A DNA stretch of 64,000 nt, taken from Alteraurantiacibacter hainanensis (lineage in GTDB: Bacteria > Pseudomonadota > Alphaproteobacteria > Sphingomonadales > Sphingomonadaceae). The translations under genes were made by a program, and so were the position numbers. Under the pieces are notes generated by a model that ran no database searches, was not told the DNA's origin, and saw only the letters and a program-made list of their open reading frames with translations. Below, in pieces: positions 43,680 through 52,872 of this stretch (its first letter is position 1; every line of letters starts with the position of its first letter). Location of the stretch: the NCBI RefSeq assembly GCF_036321025.1, contig NZ_JAZAPB010000002.1, positions 1,790,201 to 1,854,200 of the forward strand. Direction: 5' to 3'.

Positions 43680-45335
43680 ATGAGCACAACCGCCGCCCGC
43701 CTTCTCGTCGATTGCCTTGTGGAACAAGGTGCCGACCGCGTCTTCACCGTGCCGGGGGAAAGCTTTCTTCCCGTCCTCGATGCCTTGTCTGATTGCGAAG
43801 CGATCGAGACGGTAACCTGCCGGCAGGAAGGCGGGGTCGCCTTCATGGCCTGCGCCGACGGCAGCATGACCGGCCGACCCGGCATCGCCTTCGTGACGCG
43901 CGGCCCCGGCGCCACGAATGCCAGCATCGGCGTGCATGTCGCCATGCAGGACAGCCAGCCGATGATCCTCTTCATCGGAGACGTGGATTCCACCATGCGC
44001 GACCGCGAGGGATTCCAGGAAGTGGATTTCCCCGCATTCTTCGCACCCATCGCCAAATGGGCCGCCCGCATCGACGACGCCCGGCGAATTCCCGAGTACG
44101 TGGCGCGCGCCTGGTCCACCGCCGTGTCGGGCCGTCCGGGCCCGGTCGTTCTCGCCTTGCCCGAAGACATGCTGCACGCGCACGGTCTGGACGTGCCCAT
44201 GCGCCCTGCCGTGACGCGCCCTGCACAGGCGCCCTGCCCCGACGTGATGGCCACGATGATGGAGATGATCGGCGATGCCGCCGCGCCTCTCGCCATCGTG
44301 GGCGGCGCGGGGTGGAACGCCCGTGCGCGCCATTATTTCACCGAATTTGCCGAGCGGATCGGGCTCCCCGTCGCAACGGCCTTCCGCCGTCAGGATGCCA
44401 TATCGCCCGAATCGCCGGTCTATGCCGGCAACCTGGGTTACGGACCAAACCCGCAACTGACGGAGCGCGCGAAGGCAGCGGACCTGTTGCTGGTGGTCGG
44501 CGCGCGGCTGGGAGAAGCGACGACCGACGGATACACGCTGATAACGCCCGATCATCCGGATCAGCAGCTGATCCACGTTCATCCCGATCCCGAGGAACTG
44601 GGCCGGGTCTACCGCACGGATCTGCCGGTCTGCGCCGACATGGCCGAATTCGCGGAGAGCGCTGCGCTGTGGGACGATGGCGACGTGATCGATTTCGATT
44701 GCGGCGCCCAGGCCCATGCCGAGTGGAAGGAGTGGAACACCCCGCGCGAGGATGCGCAGTTCGATCTCGACCTAGCGCGCGCAATGGCCACCTGCCGGCG
44801 CGTGCTGCCGGCGGATGCAATCGTGTGCAACGGTGCGGGAAACTTTGCCGGGTGGTGGCACCGCTACTGGCCCTATGCCGGATACCCCTCGCAACTGGCG
44901 CCCACGGCGGGCGCGATGGGGTATGGCGTGCCAGCCGCGGTTGCCGCGGCGCTGCGCTTTCCCGATCGCTGCGTGGTGGCTGCGGCAGGCGATGGCGATT
45001 TCCTGATGAACGGTCAGGAACTGGCCACGGCGGCGCAGTACGGCATCGACCTGCTGGTGATCGTCTTCGACAATTCCACATACGGCACGATCCGCATGCA
45101 TCAGGAACGCGAGTATCCGGGTCGCGAGGCATCGACCCACCTGGCCAATCCGGATTTTGCCCGGATGGCCGAGAGCTATGGCGGCTGGGGCGCGAGAGTG
45201 GAGGACAATGCGGGGTTCGACAGCGCTCTTGAACAGGCGATGCAGCGCAAGGGCCTTCGCCTGCTGCACTGCATTACCGATATCGAGCAGTTGAGCGCAG
45301 CCGGAGCAACGGTGAGCGGCCTGCGCTCGCGCTAG
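43680..45335 (+). CDS. Thiamine-diphosphate-dependent enzyme (acetolactate synthase-like)
   Basis: 551 residues from the ATG at 43680 (GTG two codons earlier possible). Three-domain ThDP enzyme: N-terminal domain with the cofactor Glu in VFTVPGESFLPVL, central FAD/regulatory-like domain, and the ThDP motif GDGDFLMNGQEL...DNST near residue 440. Relatives include acetolactate synthase large subunits, but no small subunit is nearby, so the reaction is uncertain; decarboxylases of 2-keto acids are equally possible. Confidence 0.84.
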   Translation: MSTTAARLLVDCLVEQGADRVFTVPGESFLPVLDALSDCEAIETVTCRQEGGVAFMACADGSMTGRPGIAFVTRGPGATNASIGVHVAMQDSQPMILFIGDVDSTMRDREGFQEVDFPAFFAPIAKWAARIDDARRIPEYVARAWSTAVSGRPGPVVLALPEDMLHAHGLDVPMRPAVTRPAQAPCPDVMATMMEMIGDAAAPLAIVGGAGWNARARHYFTEFAERIGLPVATAFRRQDAISPESPVYAGNLGYGPNPQLTERAKAADLLLVVGARLGEATTDGYTLITPDHPDQQLIHVHPDPEELGRVYRTDLPVCADMAEFAESAALWDDGDVIDFDCGAQAHAEWKEWNTPREDAQFDLDLARAMATCRRVLPADAIVCNGAGNFAGWWHRYWPYAGYPSQLAPTAGAMGYGVPAAVAAALRFPDRCVVAAAGDGDFLMNGQELATAAQYGIDLLVIVFDNSTYGTIRMHQEREYPGREASTHLANPDFARMAESYGGWGARVEDNAGFDSALEQAMQRKGLRLLHCITDIEQLSAAGATVSGLRSR

Positions 45336-45352
45336 TCATCCCCCATACGAGA

Positions 45353-45376
45353 AAGGGCCGCCACGAGGCGGCCCTT
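45353..45376. terminator. Strong GC hairpin after the ThDP-enzyme gene
   Basis: AAGGGCCGCC (45353-45362) pairs perfectly with GGCGGCCCTT (45367-45376) around an ACGA loop, 17 bp past the stop and between convergent genes. It can serve either strand. Confidence 0.7.
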
Positions 45377-45416
45377 CACGGCGACCAGTTGCTGGTCGTC
45401 TATTTCGTCAAAAGGG

Positions 45417-45587
45417 TCAGATGTCGTTGCCGAGCTTGCCTTCGACTTCGCCCTTCAGCTGCTGGGCTTCGCCCTTCTTTTCCTGCTGGCGGCCTTCGGC
45501 GCGGGTCTCGGGGTTATTCGATTCCTGCTTCACGTTGCCGACGGCTTCGTTGGCGTTGCCTTTTACCTTGTCTGTCAGTTCACCCAT
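45417..45587 (-). CDS. CsbD-family stress protein
   Basis: 56 residues from the ATG at 45587 (CGGAGATCAC upstream; longer readings lack a ribosome site). Composition is highly charged and almost free of bulky hydrophobics: MGELTDKVKGNANEAVGNVK is the family opening, followed by EGRQQEKKGEAQQLKG. CsbD-like proteins are small stress-induced proteins of unknown function. Confidence 0.85.
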   Translation of the reverse strand: MGELTDKVKGNANEAVGNVKQESNNPETRAEGRQQEKKGEAQQLKGEVEGKLGNDI

Positions 45588-45674
45588 GATGTGATCTCCG
45601 TTTCTGTTGGGGCCAGCGCGACAACCGCGCGCCCTTTGATCAGACAACGGGTGACGACGGAAAATCGTTCCGAA

Positions 45675-46085
45675 TTAACTCTCTGACATTTTGAGGATTA
45701 TTTTCCACTCCTCTGGCCGTATTTCAGCCACGGACAGGCGGGATAGCCGGACCAGTTCGATCCCTTCGAGCGTCGGTTCTGCCTTTATTTCCTTTAGCGT
45801 CACGAAGTTCTCAAGCGGGCGCACGGGCTTCACCTTCACGGTAGGCCATTTCCCCTCCGGATCGGTGGGATCGACCAGGCCCGCCTCGCTCACCTCGGCG
45901 ATGCCCACGATCTCAAGACCCTTGTTGGAGTGATAGTAGAACAGCTGGTCGCCCTTCTCCATCGCGCGAAGGTTGTTGGCTGCGCGGTGGTTGCGCACGC
46001 CGTCCCACACGGTTTCGCCATCCTCGACGAGCTGGTCCCAGGAATACTTGAAGGGTTCGGACTTGATCAGCCAGTAATTGGGCAA
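45675..46085 (-). CDS. EVE (PUA-like) domain protein
   Basis: 136 residues from a TTG at 46085 with AGGAGA three bases upstream. Begins LPNYWLIKSEPFKYSWDQL and has GVRNHRAANNLRAMEKGDQL and FYYHSN, diagnostic of EVE domains, which bind modified bases in RNA or DNA. Stand-alone EVE proteins are common in alphaproteobacteria; the ligand is unknown. Confidence 0.88.
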   Translation of the reverse strand: MPNYWLIKSEPFKYSWDQLVEDGETVWDGVRNHRAANNLRAMEKGDQLFYYHSNKGLEIVGIAEVSEAGLVDPTDPEGKWPTVKVKPVRPLENFVTLKEIKAEPTLEGIELVRLSRLSVAEIRPEEWKIILKMSES

Positions 46086-46168
46086 TGCTCTCTCCTTTTG
46101 CGCGCCGCGCACGGCCTAGCGGGACAACTATGCGGGGGCAATTAACCTGATGTTGAACATGTTGAACC

Positions 46169-47863
46169 ATGAATGCCCTCACGAAATGGGGACAGTCGCG
46201 TTTGAAAACGCAAAGAGACAATTCGCACAAGTCCGACGACGGAAAGATCGGCAATGCGGAGCGCGACATGATCGCGCTGGGCATCGCATTGGCGGCAGTC
46301 ATTCTGTTCGTGGGTACGGGCGGCACGCTGATGCCGCAGATCGTGCGCGCATGGTTCGCCGGCGGATCCGCTCCCGATGTCCTGCTGACCAACGCGGTGC
46401 TGCTGAATATCGCCCTGCTGATTTTCGGCTGGCGACGGTACAAGGATCTCCACGCCGAAGTCGAAGTGCGCCGCGCGGCCGAGGAGCGCGCGCGCGAACT
46501 TGCAGAGCGTGACCCCCTGACCGATTGCCTCAACCGCCGCAGCGGACCGCCCGCCATAGAAGCCCTGCGCCAGTCGCTCGACGGCACCAATCTCGAAGTT
46601 GCGGTGATGATGGTCGATCTGGACAACTTCAAGCAGATCAACGACCTGAACGGCCACCAGATGGGCGACAATGTGCTGAGCACGATTGCCAGCCGGATTT
46701 CCGCGGCTCTTCCCCACAACGGCATCCTTGCCCGCATAGGCGGCGACGAGTTCGTCTGCGCCGTTCCCTTCGATTACAGCGCCAGGGAGCAGGTGGACGA
46801 ACTCGTCATCGCCCTGATTGCCAAGGCGTCGGCGCCGATCGAATTCAATCACCTGACGGTGGAAGCCACGGTTTCCGTCGGACTGGCGCAATCCGGGGGC
46901 AACCTGGGCGGCAAGCCGCAGGGAGATGCCGACGCGCTGATCCATCGGGCCGATATCGCCATGTATCATGCGAAGAAGCGCGGCCGGAACCGCTACTACT
47001 GGTTCGAGCCGCAGATGGAGGACGAGCTGCGCTTCCGCAACGAGCTGGAAGCGGGCATTCGTCGCGGCATTCCGGCGGGCGAGTTCGTGCCTTACTACGA
47101 ACAGCAGATCGACCTGGAGACCGGCCAACTGACGGGCTTCGAGATGCTCGCGCGCTGGCAGAGCCCCCGCTACGGGCTGGTCAGCCCGGAGATCTTCATT
47201 CCCATCGCCGAAGAGATCGACCTGATCGGCGAACTGTCCGAGCGCCTTATCCGCCAGGCGCTGGCGGATGCGCAGGAATGGGACCCCGGCCTCACGCTTT
47301 CGGTCAACATCTCCCCGGTGCAGCTTCGCGATCCGTGGTTCGCGCAGAAACTGCTGCACCTGCTGGTGGAAAGCGGCTTTCCCCCCGCGCGGCTCGAGAT
47401 CGAGATCACCGAAAGCTGCCTGCACGAGAACATGGGTGCCGTGCGCTCCATCGTCTCCAGCCTCAAGAACCAAGGCATCCGCATCAGCCTGGACGACTTC
47501 GGCACGGGATATTCAAGCCTTTCGCAGCTCCGGTCCCTGCCGTTCGACCGCCTGAAGATCGACCGCAGCTTCGTGTCCGAACTTTCGGGCGGTGGCGAAG
47601 GGCGCGCGCTGGTGGAAGCCATCGTCTCGCTGGGCAAGGGCCTGTCCCTCCCCGTCACGGCAGAAGGCATCGAGACCAGCGAAGTGCTGGGCCAGTTGCA
47701 GGGCATGGGCGAGCTGAAGGGCCAGGGATATCTCTATGGCCGTCCCGAAGACGCGGCGACGACCCGCAATCGCCTCGCCGCGCTCAATATGCTGCCTCAA
47801 GTCCCTGCCGCTCCGGCCGCCGAGACCGAGGGCGACCGGGAAGCCGAGCGCAGGGCCAGCTGA
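46169..47863 (+). CDS. Membrane GGDEF-EAL (EML) cyclic-di-GMP protein
   Basis: 564 residues. Two membrane segments (about 34-50 and 70-87) and a short coiled coil lead to a GGDEF domain with intact RIGGDEF (191-195) and an EAL domain. The EAL signature reads EML (GFEMLARW), keeping the catalytic Glu; DDFGTGYSSLSQL and NISPVQL are present. Both activities may be possible. Nothing else in the window shares its operon. Confidence 0.9.
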   Translation: MNALTKWGQSRLKTQRDNSHKSDDGKIGNAERDMIALGIALAAVILFVGTGGTLMPQIVRAWFAGGSAPDVLLTNAVLLNIALLIFGWRRYKDLHAEVEVRRAAEERARELAERDPLTDCLNRRSGPPAIEALRQSLDGTNLEVAVMMVDLDNFKQINDLNGHQMGDNVLSTIASRISAALPHNGILARIGGDEFVCAVPFDYSAREQVDELVIALIAKASAPIEFNHLTVEATVSVGLAQSGGNLGGKPQGDADALIHRADIAMYHAKKRGRNRYYWFEPQMEDELRFRNELEAGIRRGIPAGEFVPYYEQQIDLETGQLTGFEMLARWQSPRYGLVSPEIFIPIAEEIDLIGELSERLIRQALADAQEWDPGLTLSVNISPVQLRDPWFAQKLLHLLVESGFPPARLEIEITESCLHENMGAVRSIVSSLKNQGIRISLDDFGTGYSSLSQLRSLPFDRLKIDRSFVSELSGGGEGRALVEAIVSLGKGLSLPVTAEGIETSEVLGQLQGMGELKGQGYLYGRPEDAATTRNRLAALNMLPQVPAAPAAETEGDREAERRAS

Positions 47864-47913
47864 CGGGCCTTCCAGGCATTGCGATACGCCGCCTGCGGCC
47901 CTAGGTGGCGCAG

Positions 47914-48723
47914 ATGCGTTTCGCCTTCACCAAGATGCACGGCCTCGGCAACGATTTCGTCGTGCTCGACACGCGCGAAACCGACATGCCCGCTCTCTCG
48001 GCACAAACGGCAAGAGCGATTGCCGATCGCAGGACGGGCATCGGCTGCGACCAGGTGATCGTGCTGGAGAAGGATGACGCCGCCACCGTGCGCATGCGCA
48101 TCTTCAATGCCGACGGCGGCGAAGTGGAGGCCTGCGGCAATGCCACTCGCGCCATCGGGCTGCTGCTGGGCAAGGACGCGACGATTGCAACCGCGGGCGG
48201 AACGCTCTCCGTTTCTCCCGGCGACGGCGGTATCGCGGTGGATATGGGCCGGCCGAGGTTCGACTGGGAGGCGATCCCCCTCGCCTATGCGATGGATACC
48301 GCAGCCATGCCCGTCGGCTGGGACATGCTGGAGCAACCGCTGGCGGTGAATGTCGGCAATCCGCATGTCGTTTTCTTCGTCGAGGACAGCGACGCCGTGC
48401 CTCTCGAAACGCTCGGCCCGCTCATCGAGAACGATCCGCTGTTTCCGAACCGCATCAACGTGAACGTCGCCACCGTGGTCGATCGCACGACCCTGCGCCT
48501 GCGGGTGTGGGAGCGCGGGGCGGGCCTGACGCGTGCCTGCGGAACGGGCGCCTGCGCCACAGCCGTCGCCGCGATGCGCCGCGGGCTGGTGGAGCCGGAG
48601 GTGACGGTGCACCTGCCCGGCGGTCCTCTCACGATAGCCTGGCGGGAGGGCGAGCCGATCACCATGACCGGCCCGGCAGCGGAGGCTTTCCGCGGCTCCT
48701 TCGAGTGGGACGACTACGCATGA
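47914..48723 (+). CDS. dapF: Diaminopimelate epimerase
   Basis: 269 residues from the ATG at 47914 (a GTG three codons upstream is possible). Interconverts LL- and meso-diaminopimelate for lysine and peptidoglycan. The two catalytic cysteines are Cys74 (EACGNATR) and Cys209 (RACGTGACA). First of a tight dapF-mtaB-ftsY-yciB run (overlap four bases). Confidence 0.95.
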   Translation: MRFAFTKMHGLGNDFVVLDTRETDMPALSAQTARAIADRRTGIGCDQVIVLEKDDAATVRMRIFNADGGEVEACGNATRAIGLLLGKDATIATAGGTLSVSPGDGGIAVDMGRPRFDWEAIPLAYAMDTAAMPVGWDMLEQPLAVNVGNPHVVFFVEDSDAVPLETLGPLIENDPLFPNRINVNVATVVDRTTLRLRVWERGAGLTRACGTGACATAVAAMRRGLVEPEVTVHLPGGPLTIAWREGEPITMTGPAAEAFRGSFEWDDYA

Positions 48724-49913
48724 GCCAACCGCGCGAAGCCGTCTCGCCCGAGGTCATTTCCCTGGGTTGCCGCCTGAACATCGCCGAGAGCGAGCGCATC
48801 CGCACCCTTATTGCCGGGGAGGATGACGTCGTGGTGGTGAACAGCTGCGCCGTCACGATGGAGGCGGTCCGCCAGACCCGGCAGGCTATTCGCCGGGCGA
48901 GGCGATCGCGCCCCAGCGCCCGCCTGCTCGTCACCGGCTGCGCTGCCGATATCGAGCGCGAGCAGCTTTCCGCCATGCCGGAAGTCGATGGGCTGGTCCC
49001 CAACACGCACAAGCTGGATGCACGCGCCTGGAACGTGCCGGAAGCCGAGCAGCCCGCCCCGCCCCAGCGCACGCGTGCCTTCATCGCGGTGCAGAACGGA
49101 TGCGACCACGCCTGCACCTTCTGCGTCATCCCGCAGGGTCGCGGACGCAGCCGTTCGCTATCGATTCCGCAAGTTCTGCGCGAAGTGGAAAGGCACCTGG
49201 ACCAGGGCGCGCCCGAAGTCGTGCTGACCGGCGTGGATGTCACCAGCTGGGGGCACGACCTGCCGGGCGAACCTCCGCTCGGCACGCTCGTGCAGGCGGT
49301 TCTGGAAGAGTTTCCGCAAATGCGCCGCCTGCGCATGTCGTCGCTCGATGGCGTGGAGATCGATCCGCTGCTCTTCGACCTGTTCGCCGGTGAGCGCCGC
49401 CTCATGCCGCACCTGCACCTTTCATTGCAGCACGGATCGGACCTGATCCTGAAGCGCATGAAGCGTCGCCACCTGCGCCAAGACGCCATCGACCTCGTTC
49501 AGCGGCTGAAGGACCGCCGGCCAGATATCGCCATCGGGGCGGACCTGATCGCCGGTTTCCCGACCGAGACCGAGGAGCACCACGCCGACAATTGCGCCAT
49601 CATCGCGGACTTGCCCGTGGTGCATGGGCATGTGTTCCCCTACTCGCCCCGCCCCGGCACGCCTGCTTCCCGAATGCCGCAGCTTGAAAAGCCCGTCATC
49701 AAGTCGCGCGCTGCGGAATTGCGCGCCGCCGTGGCGAAGGTCCGCGAGGCCTGGCTCGACAGCCTTGTGGGGCAAAGCCTGCAGGTCCTTACGGAACGCG
49801 ACGGGACCGGTTATGCCGAGAACTTCGCCCGCGTGGCCCTGCCGGAGGGAACCGCTCCCGGCAGCATCGTGACTGTCACGCCCAGATCGCACAAGGAAGG
49901 CCTGCTACAGTGA
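48720..49913 (+). CDS. mtaB: tRNA t6A37 methylthiotransferase MtaB
   Basis: 397 residues from the ATG at 48720. Radical-SAM methylthiotransferase that turns t6A37 into ms2t6A37 in ANN-reading tRNAs. N-terminal domain has three Cys for an auxiliary Fe-S cluster (SLGCRLN, NSCAVT, TGCAAD); the radical-SAM CxxxCxxC is CDHACTFC. Followed by QGRGRSRS and a TRAM-like C-terminus. The dapF-mtaB-ftsY order is common in alphaproteobacteria. Confidence 0.92.
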   Translation: MSQPREAVSPEVISLGCRLNIAESERIRTLIAGEDDVVVVNSCAVTMEAVRQTRQAIRRARRSRPSARLLVTGCAADIEREQLSAMPEVDGLVPNTHKLDARAWNVPEAEQPAPPQRTRAFIAVQNGCDHACTFCVIPQGRGRSRSLSIPQVLREVERHLDQGAPEVVLTGVDVTSWGHDLPGEPPLGTLVQAVLEEFPQMRRLRMSSLDGVEIDPLLFDLFAGERRLMPHLHLSLQHGSDLILKRMKRRHLRQDAIDLVQRLKDRRPDIAIGADLIAGFPTETEEHHADNCAIIADLPVVHGHVFPYSPRPGTPASRMPQLEKPVIKSRAAELRAAVAKVREAWLDSLVGQSLQVLTERDGTGYAENFARVALPEGTAPGSIVTVTPRSHKEGLLQ

Positions 49914-50833
49914 GCGAACCCAGCTGGTCGGACAAGCTGTTCGGCGGATTCCGCAAGACGTCCGATCGTCTGTCCGAAAACCTGACGGGCGTCGTCGGCA
50001 CCGCAAAGCTGGACGATGCGACGCTGGACGATGTCGAGGACGCGCTGATCCTCTCCGACCTTGGCCCCAGCGCGGCGGGCCGTATCCGCGAAAAGCTGGC
50101 GGAGAAGCGCTTCGGCCTCACCATCACCGAGCGTGAACTGAAGGAAGCCGTGGCCGAGGAAATCGCCGCGATCCTTCGCCCCGTGGCCGTGCCGCTGGAA
50201 ATCACCGCTTTCCCGCGCCCGCAGGTTATCCTGGTGATCGGCGTCAATGGCAGCGGCAAGACGACGACCATCGCCAAGCTTGGCCACTGGTTGCAGGAAG
50301 ACGACTACGAGGTGATGCTGGCGGCGGGCGATACCTTCCGTGCCGCCGCGATCGGCCAGCTGAAAGTGTGGGCCGAGCGCATCGGCGCGCCCATCGTCAC
50401 CGGACCGGAAGGCGGCGACCCTGCCAGCATCGTGTTCGATGCGGTGAAGAGGGCGACCGATATCGGCACCGACGCCCTTATCGTGGATACCGCGGGCCGA
50501 CTGCAGAACAAGCGCGAGCTGATGGACGAGCTGGCCAAGATCCGCAAAGTCCTGGGCCGCCTGAATCCGGAGGCGCCGCACGATGTCCTGCTGGTGCTGG
50601 ATGCGACAAACGGCCAGAATGCCCTGTCGCAGATAGAGATTTTCAAGGAAGTGGCGGGCGTCACCGGCCTGATCATGACCAAGCTGGACGGCACGGCGCG
50701 CGGCGGCGTACTGGTGGCAGCGGCCGAACAGTACGGCCTGCCCATCCACGCCATCGGCGTGGGCGAAACGCTGGACGACCTGCGTCCCTTCGATCCCGAA
50801 CTGGTAGCACGCGTAATTGCCGGAGTGGCCTGA
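49910..50833 (+). CDS. ftsY: Signal recognition particle receptor FtsY
   Basis: 307 residues from a GTG overlapping mtaB. SRP GTPase: GVNGSGKTTTIAKLG (P-loop), AAGDTFRAAA, DTAGRLQNK and TKLDGTARGG are all intact. The N-terminal acidic A domain is short, typical of the group, leaving the NG core. Works with Ffh/4.5S RNA in membrane-protein targeting. Confidence 0.96.
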   Translation: MSEPSWSDKLFGGFRKTSDRLSENLTGVVGTAKLDDATLDDVEDALILSDLGPSAAGRIREKLAEKRFGLTITERELKEAVAEEIAAILRPVAVPLEITAFPRPQVILVIGVNGSGKTTTIAKLGHWLQEDDYEVMLAAGDTFRAAAIGQLKVWAERIGAPIVTGPEGGDPASIVFDAVKRATDIGTDALIVDTAGRLQNKRELMDELAKIRKVLGRLNPEAPHDVLLVLDATNGQNALSQIEIFKEVAGVTGLIMTKLDGTARGGVLVAAAEQYGLPIHAIGVGETLDDLRPFDPELVARVIAGVA

Positions 50834-51489
50834 TGACAGCCGAAGCCCCATCCCAGAAGCCGAAGTCCGGCTGGCTCAACGTCGCCGTCGACTACGGCCC
50901 GCTGCTCGTCTTCTTCCTGGTCTACAAGTATTATTCCCCCGATGATGCGGGCGCGAACACGGCGGGCGAGATCTTCGCCGTAATCCGCGGAACCGGTGCC
51001 TTCATCGTCGCGGCGGTGATAGCGCTGGCCATCAGCAAGTGGCGACTGGGCAAGGTCAGCCCGATGCTGTGGCTCTCCACCGCCATGATCGTCGGCTTCG
51101 GGGCGCTGACGATCTATTTCCAGGACGAGCGCTTCATCCAGTGGAAGCCCACGATCATCTACGTCGTGTTCTCCGCCGTGCTGCTGGTGGGATACGCCAA
51201 GGGAAAATCACTCCTGAAGGTGCTGCTGGAAGCGGCTTTCGAGGGACTGACCGACGAGGGCTGGCTGAAGCTGTCGCGAAACTGGGGCCTGTTCTTCATC
51301 CTGCTGGCTGCCCTCAACACCGCGCTGGTGTTCCTCGTCAGCTTCGAGACCTGGCTGGCCGCCAAGCTGTGGCTGTTCCTGCCGCTGACCTTCCTGTTCA
51401 CCTTCACGCAGGTGCCCATGCTAATGCGGCACGGCCTGAGCGTGGAGGACAAGGACGAAGTGGTGAAGGACCCGCCCCGCACAGAGTAG
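50833..51489 (+). CDS. Inner-membrane septation protein (YciB/IspZ)
   Basis: 218 residues from the ATG at 50833, sharing one base with the ftsY stop (TGATG). Six predicted membrane helices; VDYGPLLVFFLVYKY and WKPTIIYVVFSAVLLVGYAKG near the middle, and FTQVPMLMRHG at the end, match the YciB/IspZ family. Role is in cell-envelope/septum maintenance. Longer in-frame readings upstream are ftsY shadows. Confidence 0.9.
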   Translation: MTAEAPSQKPKSGWLNVAVDYGPLLVFFLVYKYYSPDDAGANTAGEIFAVIRGTGAFIVAAVIALAISKWRLGKVSPMLWLSTAMIVGFGALTIYFQDERFIQWKPTIIYVVFSAVLLVGYAKGKSLLKVLLEAAFEGLTDEGWLKLSRNWGLFFILLAALNTALVFLVSFETWLAAKLWLFLPLTFLFTFTQVPMLMRHGLSVEDKDEVVKDPPRTE

Positions 51490-51504
51490 GCGCTGAAGCG
51501 GGCG

Positions 51505-52803
51505 CTAAGCCGTCCGCGGCGCCCCCGGTTCGGGCACGGCGCGTCGAGACAGCCAGCGCGTTGCGAGACCTATCGCCAGCAGGACGAGAACCCACAGGCT
51601 GGTCTCGAGGCCGGAACCATAGATGGTGAAGGCGGTGAAGGCGACGCCCAGCGCCAGCACGGGCCACCGCGCGACCTTGCGGTTCTCCTTGATCGCCGAA
51701 ATCACCCCCATCAGGTAGAACACCAGCACGCCCCCCGTGGTCATGAGGGCCAGGAAAGTGAACATTCCCGAGAGTCCGCGAGACGAATTGGCCAGGATGA
51801 GACCCGAAACAACCACCGCCTGCATCATTACGCCCCAGTGGGGAACACCGTGCGCATTGGTGCGGGCAAACAGCTGTGGCACTTCTTTCCGCAGCGCCAT
51901 CGAATAGGTGCAATCGGCTCCGATCAGCAGCAGTCCGTTGGCGCACCCTGTCACGCTGACGAGGATGCACACGGCGACGATTGCGCCGGCAACGGATCCC
52001 ATGATCAGGCCCAGCGCGTCGGACACGGGAGAGGCCGAGGCTGCGATGTCCTGCCACGGCATGATCGCGACGAGGCCGATACTCACGAGCAAATAGAGCA
52101 CGACGACCAGCGAGGTGCCACCCATCAGAGCAATCGGAATGTCGCGCTTCGGATTGGCGATCTTGTTCACCGGGATGCTGGCGGCTTCGAAGCCGAGAAA
52201 TGCAAACAGCGTCAGGGCCACCGCGCCCGAGATGCTGTCGATCTCGATGGGCGCAGGCGCCATCGGCTGCGTCGGCTCCGCACCGATCAGGAACCACGCC
52301 AGCGCCCCGATGATCAGCACAAGCGGGATGAGCTTGATCACGACCGAAACGACCTGCAGACGCCCGGCTGACCGCGTGCCGACGAGGTTTACGGTAGTGA
52401 TGATGCCGAGCAGCACGAAAGCGGCGATCACGCCGAGGTAGGTCGGAGGGTCGTCATCCACGAAACCTGCGATGATGGAACCGCCCGCGGTTAGCAGGGC
52501 GGCAATCGAGGTGAAGCCCGAGGCCCAGTAGGCCCATACCGCCAGGAAGCCCGGGACCTCTCCCACCACCCGTTCGATATTGTGCTGAATACCCTCCCCC
52601 GTGCCATCCAGCAGGAAACGGAAGGTGGTGGCCAGGCACAGTGCACCGGCACCGCTTATCAGCCAGCCTATGGCCATGTTCCAGCCCAGCGGCGCGAGCG
52701 ACGATGGAAGAAAGTAGATGCCGCTGCCCACCATCGTTCCGATGACGAGCGACGTGCTCATGAACAGGCCAAGCGATCGTGTCGGCTGCGTGGATTTCAT
52801 CAA
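51505..52803 (-). CDS. APC-superfamily amino-acid permease/antiporter
   Basis: 432 residues, about 12 membrane helices. The substrate-binding TM1 motif is IGTMVGSGIYFLPSSLA, and TM6 has LFAFLGFEAASIPVNKIANP. Resembles basic amino acid/polyamine antiporters of the AdiC/PotE type. Given polyamine genes elsewhere in the window, a diamine or arginine role is possible but not shown. Convergent with yciB. Confidence 0.82.
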   Translation of the reverse strand: MMKSTQPTRSLGLFMSTSLVIGTMVGSGIYFLPSSLAPLGWNMAIGWLISGAGALCLATTFRFLLDGTGEGIQHNIERVVGEVPGFLAVWAYWASGFTSIAALLTAGGSIIAGFVDDDPPTYLGVIAAFVLLGIITTVNLVGTRSAGRLQVVSVVIKLIPLVLIIGALAWFLIGAEPTQPMAPAPIEIDSISGAVALTLFAFLGFEAASIPVNKIANPKRDIPIALMGGTSLVVVLYLLVSIGLVAIMPWQDIAASASPVSDALGLIMGSVAGAIVAVCILVSVTGCANGLLLIGADCTYSMALRKEVPQLFARTNAHGVPHWGVMMQAVVVSGLILANSSRGLSGMFTFLALMTTGGVLVFYLMGVISAIKENRKVARWPVLALGVAFTAFTIYGSGLETSLWVLVLLAIGLATRWLSRRAVPEPGAPRTA

Positions 52804-52872
52804 TGCCCCCGGCGTCCGGGCAGGCGGTGCTTCGCGCCGGACGGGGAAGGCTAGGTCACCTGAGGAAAACCG

